Origin: Paenibacillus sp. ACRRY
GTDB lineage: Bacteria > Bacillota > Bacilli > Paenibacillales > Paenibacillaceae
Assembly: GCF_022346995.1 (NCBI RefSeq)
Contig: NZ_JAKRNM010000003.1
Location: forward strand, 186,001-250,000
Direction of reading: 5' to 3'
Length of the DNA stretch: 64,000 nucleotides
A program made the position numbers and the translations under genes. Within the stretch, counting starts at the first letter, position 1; each line of letters starts with the position of its first letter. The notes beneath the pieces are model-generated. The model had not been told where the DNA came from. It saw only the letters and a program-made list of their open reading frames with translations, and did not search any database. This document shows positions 24,930 to 33,284 of the stretch, piece by piece.

Positions 24930-26831
24930 ATGGAAGCTGAACATGAGCAGATAGAAACGGCCCGTAACGGGCGTGTGAAGAGCAGCTGGATTTCTCCTTA
25001 CGTGGTACAGTACCGCTGGAGATTTGCCGGAGTTATTGCACTGGGAACATGTGCTGCATGCTGTGCCGTGCTGCTGCTCTTTACTTCAGGGTTCCTGATC
25101 TCCAAGTCTGCGCTCCGTCCTGAAAACATTCTGATGGTATATGTACCGATTGTGGGTGTTCGTGCGTTCGGAATTTTCCGCGCGGTGTTTCGGTATGTCG
25201 AGCGTCTGGCTGGTCATGATGCTGTACTGCGTGTACTTGCAGATCAACGGGTGAAGCTGTATCGGATCTTAGAGCCCCAAGCCCTGTTTCTACGCTCACG
25301 GATGCAAACGGGGGATGTGCTCGGTGCACTTGCAGAGGATGTCGAGCGGCTGCAGGATATTTATCTGCGTACGGTCTTTCCAGCCAGCACGGCACTGATT
25401 CTGTACGGTGCAGCAGTTATTTCTTTTGGTACCGTGGATTTGGGTTTTGCATTGGGGATGGGGCTGTACCTGTTATTCCTTATTGGGTTGCTGCCAGCCA
25501 TTACGTTAAAGATTACATGGAAACAACAAGTGCGGTTGAAAAAGGAGAACAGCCACCTATATACGCGTCTTACCGACGGTGTACTTGGCCTTGGAGACTG
25601 GCTGGCAAGTGGCCGGGCGGCGGAGTTCGTTCGTTATCAGGAGGAGGGGGAGGAACGGGCAGATTCCGTTCGGCGCAGCCTGCGAAGATGGACGCGCTGG
25701 CGTGATCTGATTGCACAATGTGTCATTGGACTGATGGTGGTGTCCGTGACATTGTGGGCAGGAAGCGAGGTTGCCGCAGGACAGCTGCCCGCCGTTATGA
25801 TCGCGGCATTTGTATTGGTTCTGTTCCCACTCACGGAAGCTTTACTGCCAGTATCCGATGCGGTGGAGCGTATCCCCCAGTACCGTGAATCACTGGATCG
25901 ATTGCAGCATCTGGAGGGTAAGGGACATACTTCAGGTGCCACGTCAGGCAGTGATGGAACGGTGCAGGCGGCTGAAGCGCCTTCTGTGTCAGCGGAGATG
26001 ACGAATCATTCACGGGATCAACGCATTCGTCTGCGTATTCCTCCGAATCTGAGAGCGGATATTCGAATGGATCATGTAAGTTACCGCTATGCTTCGGAAG
26101 ATTCCTATGCGGTGCAGGGTGTATCTCTCCATCTGCCCCAGGGCAAACGGTTAGCGATTCTCGGGCGCAGTGGTGGAGGCAAATCCACACTGCTCAAACT
26201 GATTCAGGGTGCTCTGCTCCCTTCAGCCGGGGAAGTTCTGATCAATGATCAGCCTGTGCAGATGCTGGGGGAGGATGTACCTGATGTGATTGCGGTGTTA
26301 AATCAGCATCCGCATCTTTTCGATACGACGGTCGCGAACAATCTGAGGATTGGCCGTCCACGCGCAACGGATGAGGAGATCAGACGTGTGGCCGAACAAG
26401 TCGGTTTGTCCGGCCTTATCGAATCTCTGCCGCAGGGGTACAATACCCCGATGCTGGAGACGGGCATGCGTTTTTCGGGTGGCGAACGACAGCGGATCGC
26501 CCTGGCCAGGGTACTGCTGCGGGAGACACCTGTCGTCATCTTCGATGAACCTACAGTGGGACTTGATCCTGTGACGGAACGCGCACTGATGCGCACCATT
26601 CTGGACAGCATGCAGGGCAAAACGATGATCTGGGTTACCCATCATCTCATTGGTGCTGAACAGATGGACGAGGTCATTTTTATGGAAAATGGACAGATTG
26701 CCATGCAGGGTTCTCATGAACAACTGCTGGCTCGGGAAGAGCGCTATCGTCGCCTCGTCGAACTTGACCGGCCAGGATGGACAGATTGGCAGAATCCGGG
26801 GCTCCCCTTGCCGCCGGCAGCTTCCAGGTAA
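24930..26831 (+). CDS. cydC: ABC exporter subunit CydC, cytochrome bd assembly
   Basis: Partner of CydD, 633 residues, starting one base after the cydD stop. The membrane domain begins near residue 30 and includes FTSGFLISKSALRPENI and RYVERLAGHDAVLRVLADQR, features of CydC. The ATPase domain has Walker A GRSGGGKSTLLK near residue 415, signature FSGGERQRIALARVL near 515, Walker B VVIFDEPTVGLDP near 538 and the switch segment WVTHHL. Both Walker B motifs in CydD and CydC keep the catalytic Glu. Residues 350-377 are a variable linker. The operon ends with the terminator downstream. Confidence 0.9.
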   Translation: MEAEHEQIETARNGRVKSSWISPYVVQYRWRFAGVIALGTCAACCAVLLLFTSGFLISKSALRPENILMVYVPIVGVRAFGIFRAVFRYVERLAGHDAVLRVLADQRVKLYRILEPQALFLRSRMQTGDVLGALAEDVERLQDIYLRTVFPASTALILYGAAVISFGTVDLGFALGMGLYLLFLIGLLPAITLKITWKQQVRLKKENSHLYTRLTDGVLGLGDWLASGRAAEFVRYQEEGEERADSVRRSLRRWTRWRDLIAQCVIGLMVVSVTLWAGSEVAAGQLPAVMIAAFVLVLFPLTEALLPVSDAVERIPQYRESLDRLQHLEGKGHTSGATSGSDGTVQAAEAPSVSAEMTNHSRDQRIRLRIPPNLRADIRMDHVSYRYASEDSYAVQGVSLHLPQGKRLAILGRSGGGKSTLLKLIQGALLPSAGEVLINDQPVQMLGEDVPDVIAVLNQHPHLFDTTVANNLRIGRPRATDEEIRRVAEQVGLSGLIESLPQGYNTPMLETGMRFSGGERQRIALARVLLRETPVVIFDEPTVGLDPVTERALMRTILDSMQGKTMIWVTHHLIGAEQMDEVIFMENGQIAMQGSHEQLLAREERYRRLVELDRPGWTDWQNPGLPLPPAASR

Positions 26832-26930
26832 GTGTTGTGGGCTTGGAAGGTTGGGGTCTGAATAACACTGATCGGAAGAAAAGAGAAGACTTACTCCAAG
26901 TTATAAAGCTGATGGAAGGGTCATATCAGC

Positions 26931-26970
26931 AAAAAGACGAGCCCGTGGATTCACGGACCCGTCTTTTTTT
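26931..26970. terminator. Bidirectional terminator between cydC and tagO-like gene
   Basis: AAAAAGACG pairs with CGTCTTTTT, with an inner CCGTG/CACGG stem around GATT, followed by T7. Runs of A on the other side let it serve the convergent minus-strand gene as well. Confidence 0.85.
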
Positions 26971-26997
26971 ACCTGTATGGAGCAATGTCGCCTGTCC

Positions 26998-27987
26998 CTA
27001 CATTTCCACCAACATGAGAATGATGGAGGAGAGACAGAGGCAGGTACTGATGAGATACAAGACACCAACCACCTGCTTATGGTTCAGCCCTGCACGCAGG
27101 AGGCGGTAATGGGCCTGGCTTGCATCGGCCTGATAGATGGCTTTGCCTTGAATGAAACGTTTGATAACGACAAAGATATTGTCGAAGATCGGTACACCAA
27201 GGGCCAGAATCGGGATGAATAGCGACAGCATGGTCGCTTGCTTGAATGCCCCGTCAAGGGCAATGACAGCCAGAATGAAACCGAGAAATGTCGCTCCGGC
27301 ATCGCCCATAAATACCTTGGCTGGAGGTTTGTTGTATTTCAGGTACCCAAGCGTTACACCGACAAGCACGATGGACATGAGTGCCGAATCGCTTTGACCT
27401 TTGGCCAGGGCAACGACAAACAGCGTGACTGCCGAGATCGCTGACAATCCACCAGCAAGCCCGTCCATGCCATCCGAGAAGTTAATGACGGTGGTTACGC
27501 CGAAGATCCACAGGATCGTCAGAATGAACTGCAGCCAGAACGGAAGCATGACGTATTCCGAAGTCAGCGGGTTAACAAACCCGGTGAATGCAATGCCGGA
27601 AGCAAATACAAGCACGGCCGCAGAAATCTGAATGATCATTTTGGGCAGGGCGGGAAAGTCTTTGCCCTTCGTTTTGTACCAGTCGTCAATGGTACCAATC
27701 GTTAACAGAAGCATGCCGCCTGCAACCAGTGCGGCCGTCTCCATGGACAACTGCTTCGTAAAAGCAATGTATGTCAGGAAGAATCCAGTAAATATCGCGT
27801 AACTCGCCGTCAGCGGAATGGGCTGCCTGTGCAGCTTACGCTCTACGTCCTCCCGTGGCTTGTCCACAAAATCAAGGCGGTGGGCCAGTCGGCTAAGCGG
27901 AGGAATGAGCAGAAGCACGACAACAAAAGACAGCAAAAAGGCCATTATGTATACCATAAAATTGCTTGATTCACTCCCATCTACCAT
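26998..27987 (-). CDS. Undecaprenyl-phosphate N-acetylglucosaminyl-1-phosphate transferase, TagO/WecA family
   Basis: A membrane enzyme of about 329 residues that loads a sugar-1-phosphate onto undecaprenyl phosphate, the first step of wall teichoic acid or related polymers. It has about 10 membrane segments and the family marks: VDKPREDVERKLHRQPIPLT after the first helix, TIGTIDDWYKTKGKDFP with the DD pair, FSDGMDGLAGGLSAI, and the late HYRLLRAGLNHKQ with the HxxL active-site histidine. The ATG at 27987 behind AGGGG is preferred; the frame extends 22 codons upstream without a ribosome site. It is a single gene. It could supply lipid-linked sugar to the wall, or to the glycan island at 6-20 kb, but the latter is speculation. 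Confidence 0.85.
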   Translation of the reverse strand: MVDGSESSNFMVYIMAFLLSFVVVLLLIPPLSRLAHRLDFVDKPREDVERKLHRQPIPLTASYAIFTGFFLTYIAFTKQLSMETAALVAGGMLLLTIGTIDDWYKTKGKDFPALPKMIIQISAAVLVFASGIAFTGFVNPLTSEYVMLPFWLQFILTILWIFGVTTVINFSDGMDGLAGGLSAISAVTLFVVALAKGQSDSALMSIVLVGVTLGYLKYNKPPAKVFMGDAGATFLGFILAVIALDGAFKQATMLSLFIPILALGVPIFDNIFVVIKRFIQGKAIYQADASQAHYRLLRAGLNHKQVVGVLYLISTCLCLSSIILMLVEM

Positions 27988-28085
27988 TTTTCCCCTATTA
28001 TACGAGCTAGAGCGGAAATCTGTCGATGTCATTATTGTAACCTGCATGTTCACACATGTTGGCAGAAAGCCAAAGTTCAGAACAT

Positions 28086-28895
28086 TTATTGCAAATAAGA
28101 ACCAAAAAGATGGTTTGCTGTTTCCGCATTATAGCCGTCATCACCTTGCCAGGTAGCGGCAAAGACAAAGTCGCCGGAGCCACCCTTGCCTTTTCTCGGC
28201 GTATCGCCAGGAACCAGCAGTCCAGCAGCAGCCCAGATTTCAAGCAAGGCATCTCGTTCCTGTTTACTCGAAGGGAGCAGACCTTTCCATAGCTTTTCAA
28301 GCGGGCGGGCACTATCCTTGGGATCACCAGTCTGGCTGGCTGCGAGAAGCTGTTCAAGGATGGCCTTGTCTTCCAAGGTTACCTCGTAGCTTGAATCGTT
28401 ATCAAGAAGCAGCAGCTCCAGATCCATCAGACAGTAGAGCAGCCATCCATGACGGACCCCGCCCCATTTGATCCGCTCAAAATTCAGGACGTTTAGATCC
28501 ATGTTCACATACTGCTTGTCCGACTGTAACCGCAGGTAATTGCAATCCCCGCATGCACTAGTGTTGGCATGAAGCGCAGGCCGTTCCGCATAGGTGTGCA
28601 GAGGTAAACGTGAGGTGAGTGCCCAACTGGAGAGCGCACTGCGCAAATAAACTTTTTTGGTAGACAGGCTATGCAGAAAAGCCGATACGACCCTGTCCTT
28701 CAAGGTGATGTCTTGATGCATTTCATGCAGACGCCGGACAATCTCGTCGTGGGTGGTGGTCTGCGGATCGAACATCACATGCTTGCTCTTAGCATATTCA
28801 AAATCATCCCCGGAGAACGGTGCACGTTCTGTCTTCCAGCCGCCACCTCCCCAGAATGTGCTCAGCAGTATTTTTGCCGCTTTTTTATCCAACAA
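28086..28895 (-). CDS. Conserved-looking protein of unknown function, operon partner of ArsR
   Basis: I do not recognise this 269-residue protein. It has no signal peptide or membrane segment. Visible features are a Gly/Trp-rich start (LSTFWGGGGWKTE), TTTHDEIVRRLHEMHQDITL, a single CxxC (ACGDCNYLRL) at about residue 120 that could bind metal or be redox active, a Leu-rich stretch (MDLELLLLDNDSSYEV) and a Gly-rich end. The start is TTG (28895 or 28892) behind AGGAGGT, and that ribosome site overlaps the stop of the arsR gene, so the two are coupled. Being in one operon with an ArsR regulator hints at a metal- or stress-linked role. Confidence 0.6.
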   Translation of the reverse strand: MLDKKAAKILLSTFWGGGGWKTERAPFSGDDFEYAKSKHVMFDPQTTTHDEIVRRLHEMHQDITLKDRVVSAFLHSLSTKKVYLRSALSSWALTSRLPLHTYAERPALHANTSACGDCNYLRLQSDKQYVNMDLNVLNFERIKWGGVRHGWLLYCLMDLELLLLDNDSSYEVTLEDKAILEQLLAASQTGDPKDSARPLEKLWKGLLPSSKQERDALLEIWAAAGLLVPGDTPRKGKGGSGDFVFAATWQGDDGYNAETANHLFGSYLQ

Positions 28896-28900
28896 TGCAA

Positions 28901-29209
28901 TTAACCTCCTGTCGTATTCAATATTAATTCTACAAGACCGGGAAAACGGCTGTTTAGATCATCCTTTCGCAAAGAGTAAAAATGCTGTTTGCCTTCAATA
29001 CGTGGCTGGATCAGGCCCGCTTCACGCAAAATTTTGATGTGGTGGGACAACGTTGATTTGGAAATATGGTCTACTTCGAAGGCGGAACAGTTTTTCTCGC
29101 CGGAGCTGGCCAGGCAGTGTGCAATCTTCATGCGCACCGGATCACCGAGTGCATTGCAGACCGTGGTAAACTCCATTTTCGAAGTCATGGGAATCGTAGG
29201 TGTTTTCAT
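28901..29209 (-). CDS. ArsR-family transcriptional regulator
   Basis: A small winged-helix repressor of 102 residues. The fold is clear from VCNALGDPVRMKIAHCL, then SKSTLSHHIKILREAGLI as the recognition helix and GKQHFYSLRKDDL as the wing. A Cys occurs in AHCLASSG and another in EKNCSAFEV, but the classic ELCVCDL metal box is absent, so the signal is unclear and may not be a metal. It is divergent from a SnoaL-like gene. The palindrome AGTTCGAA-ATTA-TTCGAACT lies in the shared intergenic region and is the likely operator for both directions. Confidence 0.85.
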   Translation of the reverse strand: MKTPTIPMTSKMEFTTVCNALGDPVRMKIAHCLASSGEKNCSAFEVDHISKSTLSHHIKILREAGLIQPRIEGKQHFYSLRKDDLNSRFPGLVELILNTTGG

Positions 29210-29309
29210 ATCTATGACGGTAGCATATTAAAACGTCTCTTTCAATGTTTGATTTTTTTCGAACTGAGGGTTGTAAGGAGACTGGTCGTGTGATACATTT
29301 CTATTCAAT

Positions 29310-29329
29310 AGTTCGAAATTATTCGAACT
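29310..29329. promoter_or_regulatory. ArsR-type operator palindrome
   Basis: AGTTCGAA (29310-29317), ATTA, TTCGAACT (29322-29329) is a perfect 8+4+8 palindrome between the divergent arsR and SnoaL-like genes. An additional half site TTCGAACT occurs at 29258-29265, nearer the arsR start. The arrangement suggests autoregulation plus control of the divergent gene. Confidence 0.75.
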
Positions 29330-29367
29330 GTAATTCAAAACGGTTTATGACCATCAGGAGGAACATC

Positions 29368-29742
29368 ATGACTACCTTATTAAACAACTATTTTCGTTTA
29401 TTTGACGCTTCCCGTACGGATGCACGTGCGATGGAGGATTTGCTGTCCCTGTTTACACCGGATGCTGAGATTGTGTTAAACGGAACCAGCAGAAGAGGAT
29501 TTGAAGGTTTTATGAAAGCATTCTACGAGTACAACATGGACGTCAAACATATGTGGGACGGGTGGGTGCTGCAGCCGGACGGCAGCTATCAGACGAACTG
29601 GGCCGTGTGTGGACAAGCTGCTGATGGCAAGGTATATGCCAAGACAGGGATTGATATCGCTCGCCTGAATGATGAGGGACAGATTATGTATCTGGAAAAT
29701 GTGCAGGACGACAAGGATGCATTCAGTAAATATAATCAGTAA
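29368..29742 (+). CDS. SnoaL-like/NTF2-fold protein
   Basis: A protein of 124 residues with the cone-shaped alpha+beta barrel of the SnoaL/NTF2-like superfamily: a helical start (NNYFRLFDASRTDARAMEDL), LLSLFTPDAEIVLNGTSR, GFEGFMKAFYEYNMDVKHMW, and strand-rich QTNWAVCGQAADGKVYAKTG. Members bind or isomerise small hydrophobic compounds, or detoxify them; no catalytic residue can be assigned here. The ATG at 29368 follows CAGGAGG; the ORF is open earlier from 29245 without a ribosome site. It is divergent from arsR across the palindromic operator and so is its probable target. Confidence 0.75.
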   Translation: MTTLLNNYFRLFDASRTDARAMEDLLSLFTPDAEIVLNGTSRRGFEGFMKAFYEYNMDVKHMWDGWVLQPDGSYQTNWAVCGQAADGKVYAKTGIDIARLNDEGQIMYLENVQDDKDAFSKYNQ

Positions 29743-29756
29743 TGCTTTTATAAGTA

Positions 29757-29794
29757 GTAAAAAAACAGGTGCCCATGAAAGGGCGCCTGTTTTT
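29757..29794. terminator. Bidirectional terminator
   Basis: AAAAACAGGTGCCC (29761-29774) pairs with GGGCGCCTGTTTTT (29781-29794) with one G-T pair and T runs both ways. It separates the SnoaL-like gene from the convergent gluconokinase. Confidence 0.9.
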
Positions 29795-29801
29795 CTGCAA
29801 T

Positions 29802-31355
29802 TTATTTCTGATGCATTGTTTTATTTTGAAAAGCAGCGATATCCGCATACTCTTCTTCAAATTTGCGGGAGATCCGGATGAAGATCGGCAGCAATTCCCG
29901 GTAGATGCGGACATGATCCGGGTCAGGCTGATGGCGATGTGTGGATCCGATCATGCCGGATACCGCACTCAGGGAATCAATACGACCTAGTGCGTACAAG
30001 CCAAGCACGGCTGCGCCAAGGCAGGAGCTCTCAATACTTTCGGGAATAATCACATCCTGGTCGAAAATATCAGCCATCATCTGCCGCCATAATTCGGAGC
30101 GGGCGAAGCCGCCCGTTGCCTGAATCTTGGTAGGACGGCCGATCTTCTCCTCAATAGCCAGCATGACCGTATACAGATTGAACAGTACACCTTCCAAAGC
30201 TGCGCGGATCATGTGCTCCTTCTTATGATGAAGCGTCAGACCGAAGAACGAGCCGCGGGCATTCGGATTCCAGAGCGGAGCCCGCTCACCTGTCATATAC
30301 GGATGGAAGAGCAGACCCTCCGATCCTGGCGGTACATTTTCAGCAACACGTGTGAGCACTTCATAAGGGTCAATGCCCAGCCGCTTCGCTGTCTCTACCT
30401 CAGAAGCTGCAAACTCGTCCCGAATCCAGCGGAAAATGACTCCGCCATTATTAACGGGCCCGCCAATCACCCACGCATCCTCAGTGAGCGCATAACAGAA
30501 GAAGCGTCCTTTCGGATCGGTAACCGGTTTGTCCACGACCGTACGAATGGCTCCGCTGGTGCCGATGGTCACTGCCACCACACCAGGATCAATTGCGTTT
30601 ACGCCAAGATTGGAGAGCACACCGTCACTTGCCCCGATGACAAATGGCGTCGTGTCTGCAATGCCCATTTCCTTGGCATACTCCGGGTTCAGACCTTGCT
30701 TGAGCACATGAGTGGTCGGCACAAGCCGGGATAAATGGCCTGGTTTAATTCCTGCCACATGCAGGGCTTCCTCATCCCAGTCCAGCTTCTCCAGATTCAT
30801 CATTCCGGTGGCAGACGCCATGGAGTGATCAATCACGTATTCATTGAACAGCTTGAGGAACACGTATTCTTTCATGGAGATAAATTTATGAGTTTGCTTG
30901 AACAGCTCCGGCTGTTCCCGGGTCAGCCACATGATTTTGGTCAGCGGTGACATCGGATGAATGGGCGTTCCTGTTCTCAGATAGATTTCATGACCGTTCA
31001 TTTCAGTTTTGAGAGCTTCGGTCCATTCCGCGCTGCGATTGTCTGCCCACGTCATGGCACGCATGAGCGGTTTGCCTTGCCCGTCAACAGGCAGGATGCT
31101 GTGCATTGCCGAGCTGAACGATACAAACAGGATCTCATCCGGTTTGACACCTGCCTTGGAGGTCGCCTGCTTAACGGATTCTACAACGGCTTGGAAAATA
31201 TCGTCCGCATCCTGCTCAGCAATCGCAGGAGTTGGGGTATACAGCGGATAATCGGCACCACCCTGAGCCACAATGGAACCGTTTTGTTCGAACAATACGG
31301 CCTTGGTGGATGTGGTGCCGATATCTACGCCAATCATATAGGGTGAAGAAGCCAT
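29802..31355 (-). CDS. gntK: Gluconokinase, FGGY family
   Basis: Phosphorylates gluconate or a close sugar acid or sugar with ATP, 517 residues. The FGGY marks are present: GVDIGTTSTKAVLFEQNG at the N-terminus, MTWADNRSAEWTEAL, the TIGTSGAIR phosphate loop near residue 262, MTGERAPLWNPNARGSFFGL near 365 and ATGGFARSELWRQMMADIF near 425. The overall pattern matches B. subtilis GntK better than glycerol or xylulose kinases, but family members differ only subtly, so the substrate is likely and not certain. AAAGGGATG precedes the ATG. It follows the sugar ABC importer genes on the same strand with an 84-base gap, so it may act on the imported compound. Confidence 0.8.
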   Translation of the reverse strand: MASSPYMIGVDIGTTSTKAVLFEQNGSIVAQGGADYPLYTPTPAIAEQDADDIFQAVVESVKQATSKAGVKPDEILFVSFSSAMHSILPVDGQGKPLMRAMTWADNRSAEWTEALKTEMNGHEIYLRTGTPIHPMSPLTKIMWLTREQPELFKQTHKFISMKEYVFLKLFNEYVIDHSMASATGMMNLEKLDWDEEALHVAGIKPGHLSRLVPTTHVLKQGLNPEYAKEMGIADTTPFVIGASDGVLSNLGVNAIDPGVVAVTIGTSGAIRTVVDKPVTDPKGRFFCYALTEDAWVIGGPVNNGGVIFRWIRDEFAASEVETAKRLGIDPYEVLTRVAENVPPGSEGLLFHPYMTGERAPLWNPNARGSFFGLTLHHKKEHMIRAALEGVLFNLYTVMLAIEEKIGRPTKIQATGGFARSELWRQMMADIFDQDVIIPESIESSCLGAAVLGLYALGRIDSLSAVSGMIGSTHRHQPDPDHVRIYRELLPIFIRISRKFEEEYADIAAFQNKTMHQK

Positions 31356-31439
31356 TTTGTCATCCCTTTCTCTGGAGCATCTGGTATTTATCTTTAGATA
31401 AGAATATCAGACTTGAGGGATGGATCAAAATGCCGAGTC

Positions 31440-32267
31440 TTAATCTTTCACCGCTCCTGCGGCAATGTCCGAAATGAACTGGCGGCTGATGAACAGGAAC
31501 ATAATAATGAGCGGAATAACAGCCAGCAGTGTACCAGCGATAACCATCGCGTAATCCGTATTGTACAGTCCGTTTAACTGTGAGAGGGCAATCTGCAATG
31601 TGTATTTCCGTTCATCTGTCAGGACAATGAGCGGCCACAGATAGTCGTTCCACACTCCGATAAAGGTAAATGCACCGAGAAACGCAAACGCAGGTCGCAG
31701 GATCGGCAACGCCACATTCCAATAGAGACGGAAGAAATTACAGCCGTCGATCCGGCCTGCATCGAGCAGGTCATTCGGGATGGACTCCGTGGCATACTGG
31801 CGAATCCAGAAAATGCCGAAGGCATTCACCATGCCCGGAATAATCAGGGCCTTGAAGGAACCGACCCAACCGAACGTCGCCATGAGCACGAAGGAAGGCA
31901 CGAGCGACAGCTGGGAAGGCACCATCATGGTGGCGAGCAGCAGGACGAAGAGCCACTTTTTGCCCGGAAATTCAAACTTCGCGAACGCAAAACCTGCTAA
32001 TGAATCGAAGAACAGCACGAGCACGGTCACCATGCCGGATACAAACAGTGTATTGACAAATGCACCCCAGAAGTCGATCTGCTGCAGCACCCGGCTGATA
32101 TTATTCCACAGTTCGCCGCCGAACCAGAGCTGGGGCGGAAATGCATAGATGTCGGACGTTGTCCGGGTGGACATTACAATCAGCCAATAGAACGGGAACA
32201 TGGAAATGAGCATGCCCCCGATAAGACCGGTATACAATACCAGCGATTTGAGGTATTTGGACGTCAT
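31440..32267 (-). CDS. Carbohydrate ABC transporter permease, MalG type
   Basis: Second membrane subunit of a sugar importer, 275 residues, six membrane segments. The EAA loop that docks on the ATPase is DAGRIDGCNFFRLYWNVALP near residue 180, and the terminal FISRQFISDIAAGAVKD is typical of MalG/UgpE-like permeases. GGGGGGAG precedes the ATG. It is the last transporter gene of the operon, 21 bases after the first permease. No ATP-binding gene is nearby, so it must share a general ATPase such as the MsmX type encoded elsewhere; this is usual in Bacilli. Confidence 0.88.
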   Translation of the reverse strand: MTSKYLKSLVLYTGLIGGMLISMFPFYWLIVMSTRTTSDIYAFPPQLWFGGELWNNISRVLQQIDFWGAFVNTLFVSGMVTVLVLFFDSLAGFAFAKFEFPGKKWLFVLLLATMMVPSQLSLVPSFVLMATFGWVGSFKALIIPGMVNAFGIFWIRQYATESIPNDLLDAGRIDGCNFFRLYWNVALPILRPAFAFLGAFTFIGVWNDYLWPLIVLTDERKYTLQIALSQLNGLYNTDYAMVIAGTLLAVIPLIIMFLFISRQFISDIAAGAVKD

Positions 32268-32288
32268 GAGCGCTCCCCCCTTGTCACA

Positions 32289-33239
32289 TCAGGATGACTT
32301 GCCTTGAACAAGCTTCCAGTTCACGATGGAGAACAGGGCGATAATGAGGAACATGCCCCACCCCACCGCTGCACCATATCCGAAGTAATTGTTGATAAAC
32401 GATTCACGGTAAAGGTACAGAACAATGGTCATCCCGGCTGCGCCTGCACCGCCGTCGTTGCCTACGAGGATCTGAGGTTCGGTGAACAGCTGCATGCCGC
32501 CAATCGTTGATGTAATCACCGTGAACAGAATTACAGGGCGCAGCATTGGAATTGTAATCCGGAAAAAGGACTGTATACCGGATGCGCCGTCAATTTTGGC
32601 TGCCTCATACAAGGTCTGCGGTATACTCTGAAGTCCGGCCAGATAAATGACTGCGTTGTACCCGGTCCAGCGCCAGACGACCATGGAGGAGATCGCCACT
32701 TTAATACCCCAAGGTGCATTAAGCCATTCCACGACCGGAAGCCCGACCGACTGCAGGATATAGTTGAGAAAGCCATAGTTGTTAGCAAACAGTGCACCAA
32801 AGATGATCGCCACGGCTACGATGGATGTAACGTTTGGCAGGAAGTAACCGACCCGAAACAGTGTACGGAACTTCACGAACGGCGCATGCAGCAAAAAGGC
32901 GACAATAAGAGCAAAGAACAGCATGGGAATGGTCGAGTATATCCAGATCATGAATGTATTGCCCACAGCCTGCCAGAACTCGGCATCTGTCAGCATGTAT
33001 TTAAAATTGTTCAGCCCATTGTAGGTCATTACGCCAATACCGTCCCACTTATGGAAGGCCAGGTACAATGAGAAGCCAATGGGGAACAGGCCAAACACGG
33101 CAAAGAGAATATAAAAAGGCGAGATCGCAGCATATAGGGCACGATGTTCCCAAATTTGGGACAGGAGAGATTTCTTCCGATCCAGGTCCGGACGCACAGC
33201 TCCGGGTTCGGGAGTGAGATGGGGTTCGGTTACAGCCAT
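32289..33239 (-). CDS. Carbohydrate ABC transporter permease, MalF type
   Basis: First membrane subunit of the importer, 316 residues with six membrane segments after a polar 30-residue start. ISPFYILFAVFGLFPIGFSL is the typical first helix of MalF/UgpA-like proteins, and the coupling EAA loop is EAAKIDGASGIQSFFRITIP near residue 220. The ribosome site AGGAGG is 7 bases from the ATG. It lies between the binding protein and the MalG-like permease and has no separate promoter that I can see. Confidence 0.88.
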   Translation of the reverse strand: MAVTEPHLTPEPGAVRPDLDRKKSLLSQIWEHRALYAAISPFYILFAVFGLFPIGFSLYLAFHKWDGIGVMTYNGLNNFKYMLTDAEFWQAVGNTFMIWIYSTIPMLFFALIVAFLLHAPFVKFRTLFRVGYFLPNVTSIVAVAIIFGALFANNYGFLNYILQSVGLPVVEWLNAPWGIKVAISSMVVWRWTGYNAVIYLAGLQSIPQTLYEAAKIDGASGIQSFFRITIPMLRPVILFTVITSTIGGMQLFTEPQILVGNDGGAGAAGMTIVLYLYRESFINNYFGYGAAVGWGMFLIIALFSIVNWKLVQGKSS

Positions 33240-33284
33240 ATGAATTCCTCCTTATGCGGATATCGAACACACACGTTCTTCAGG

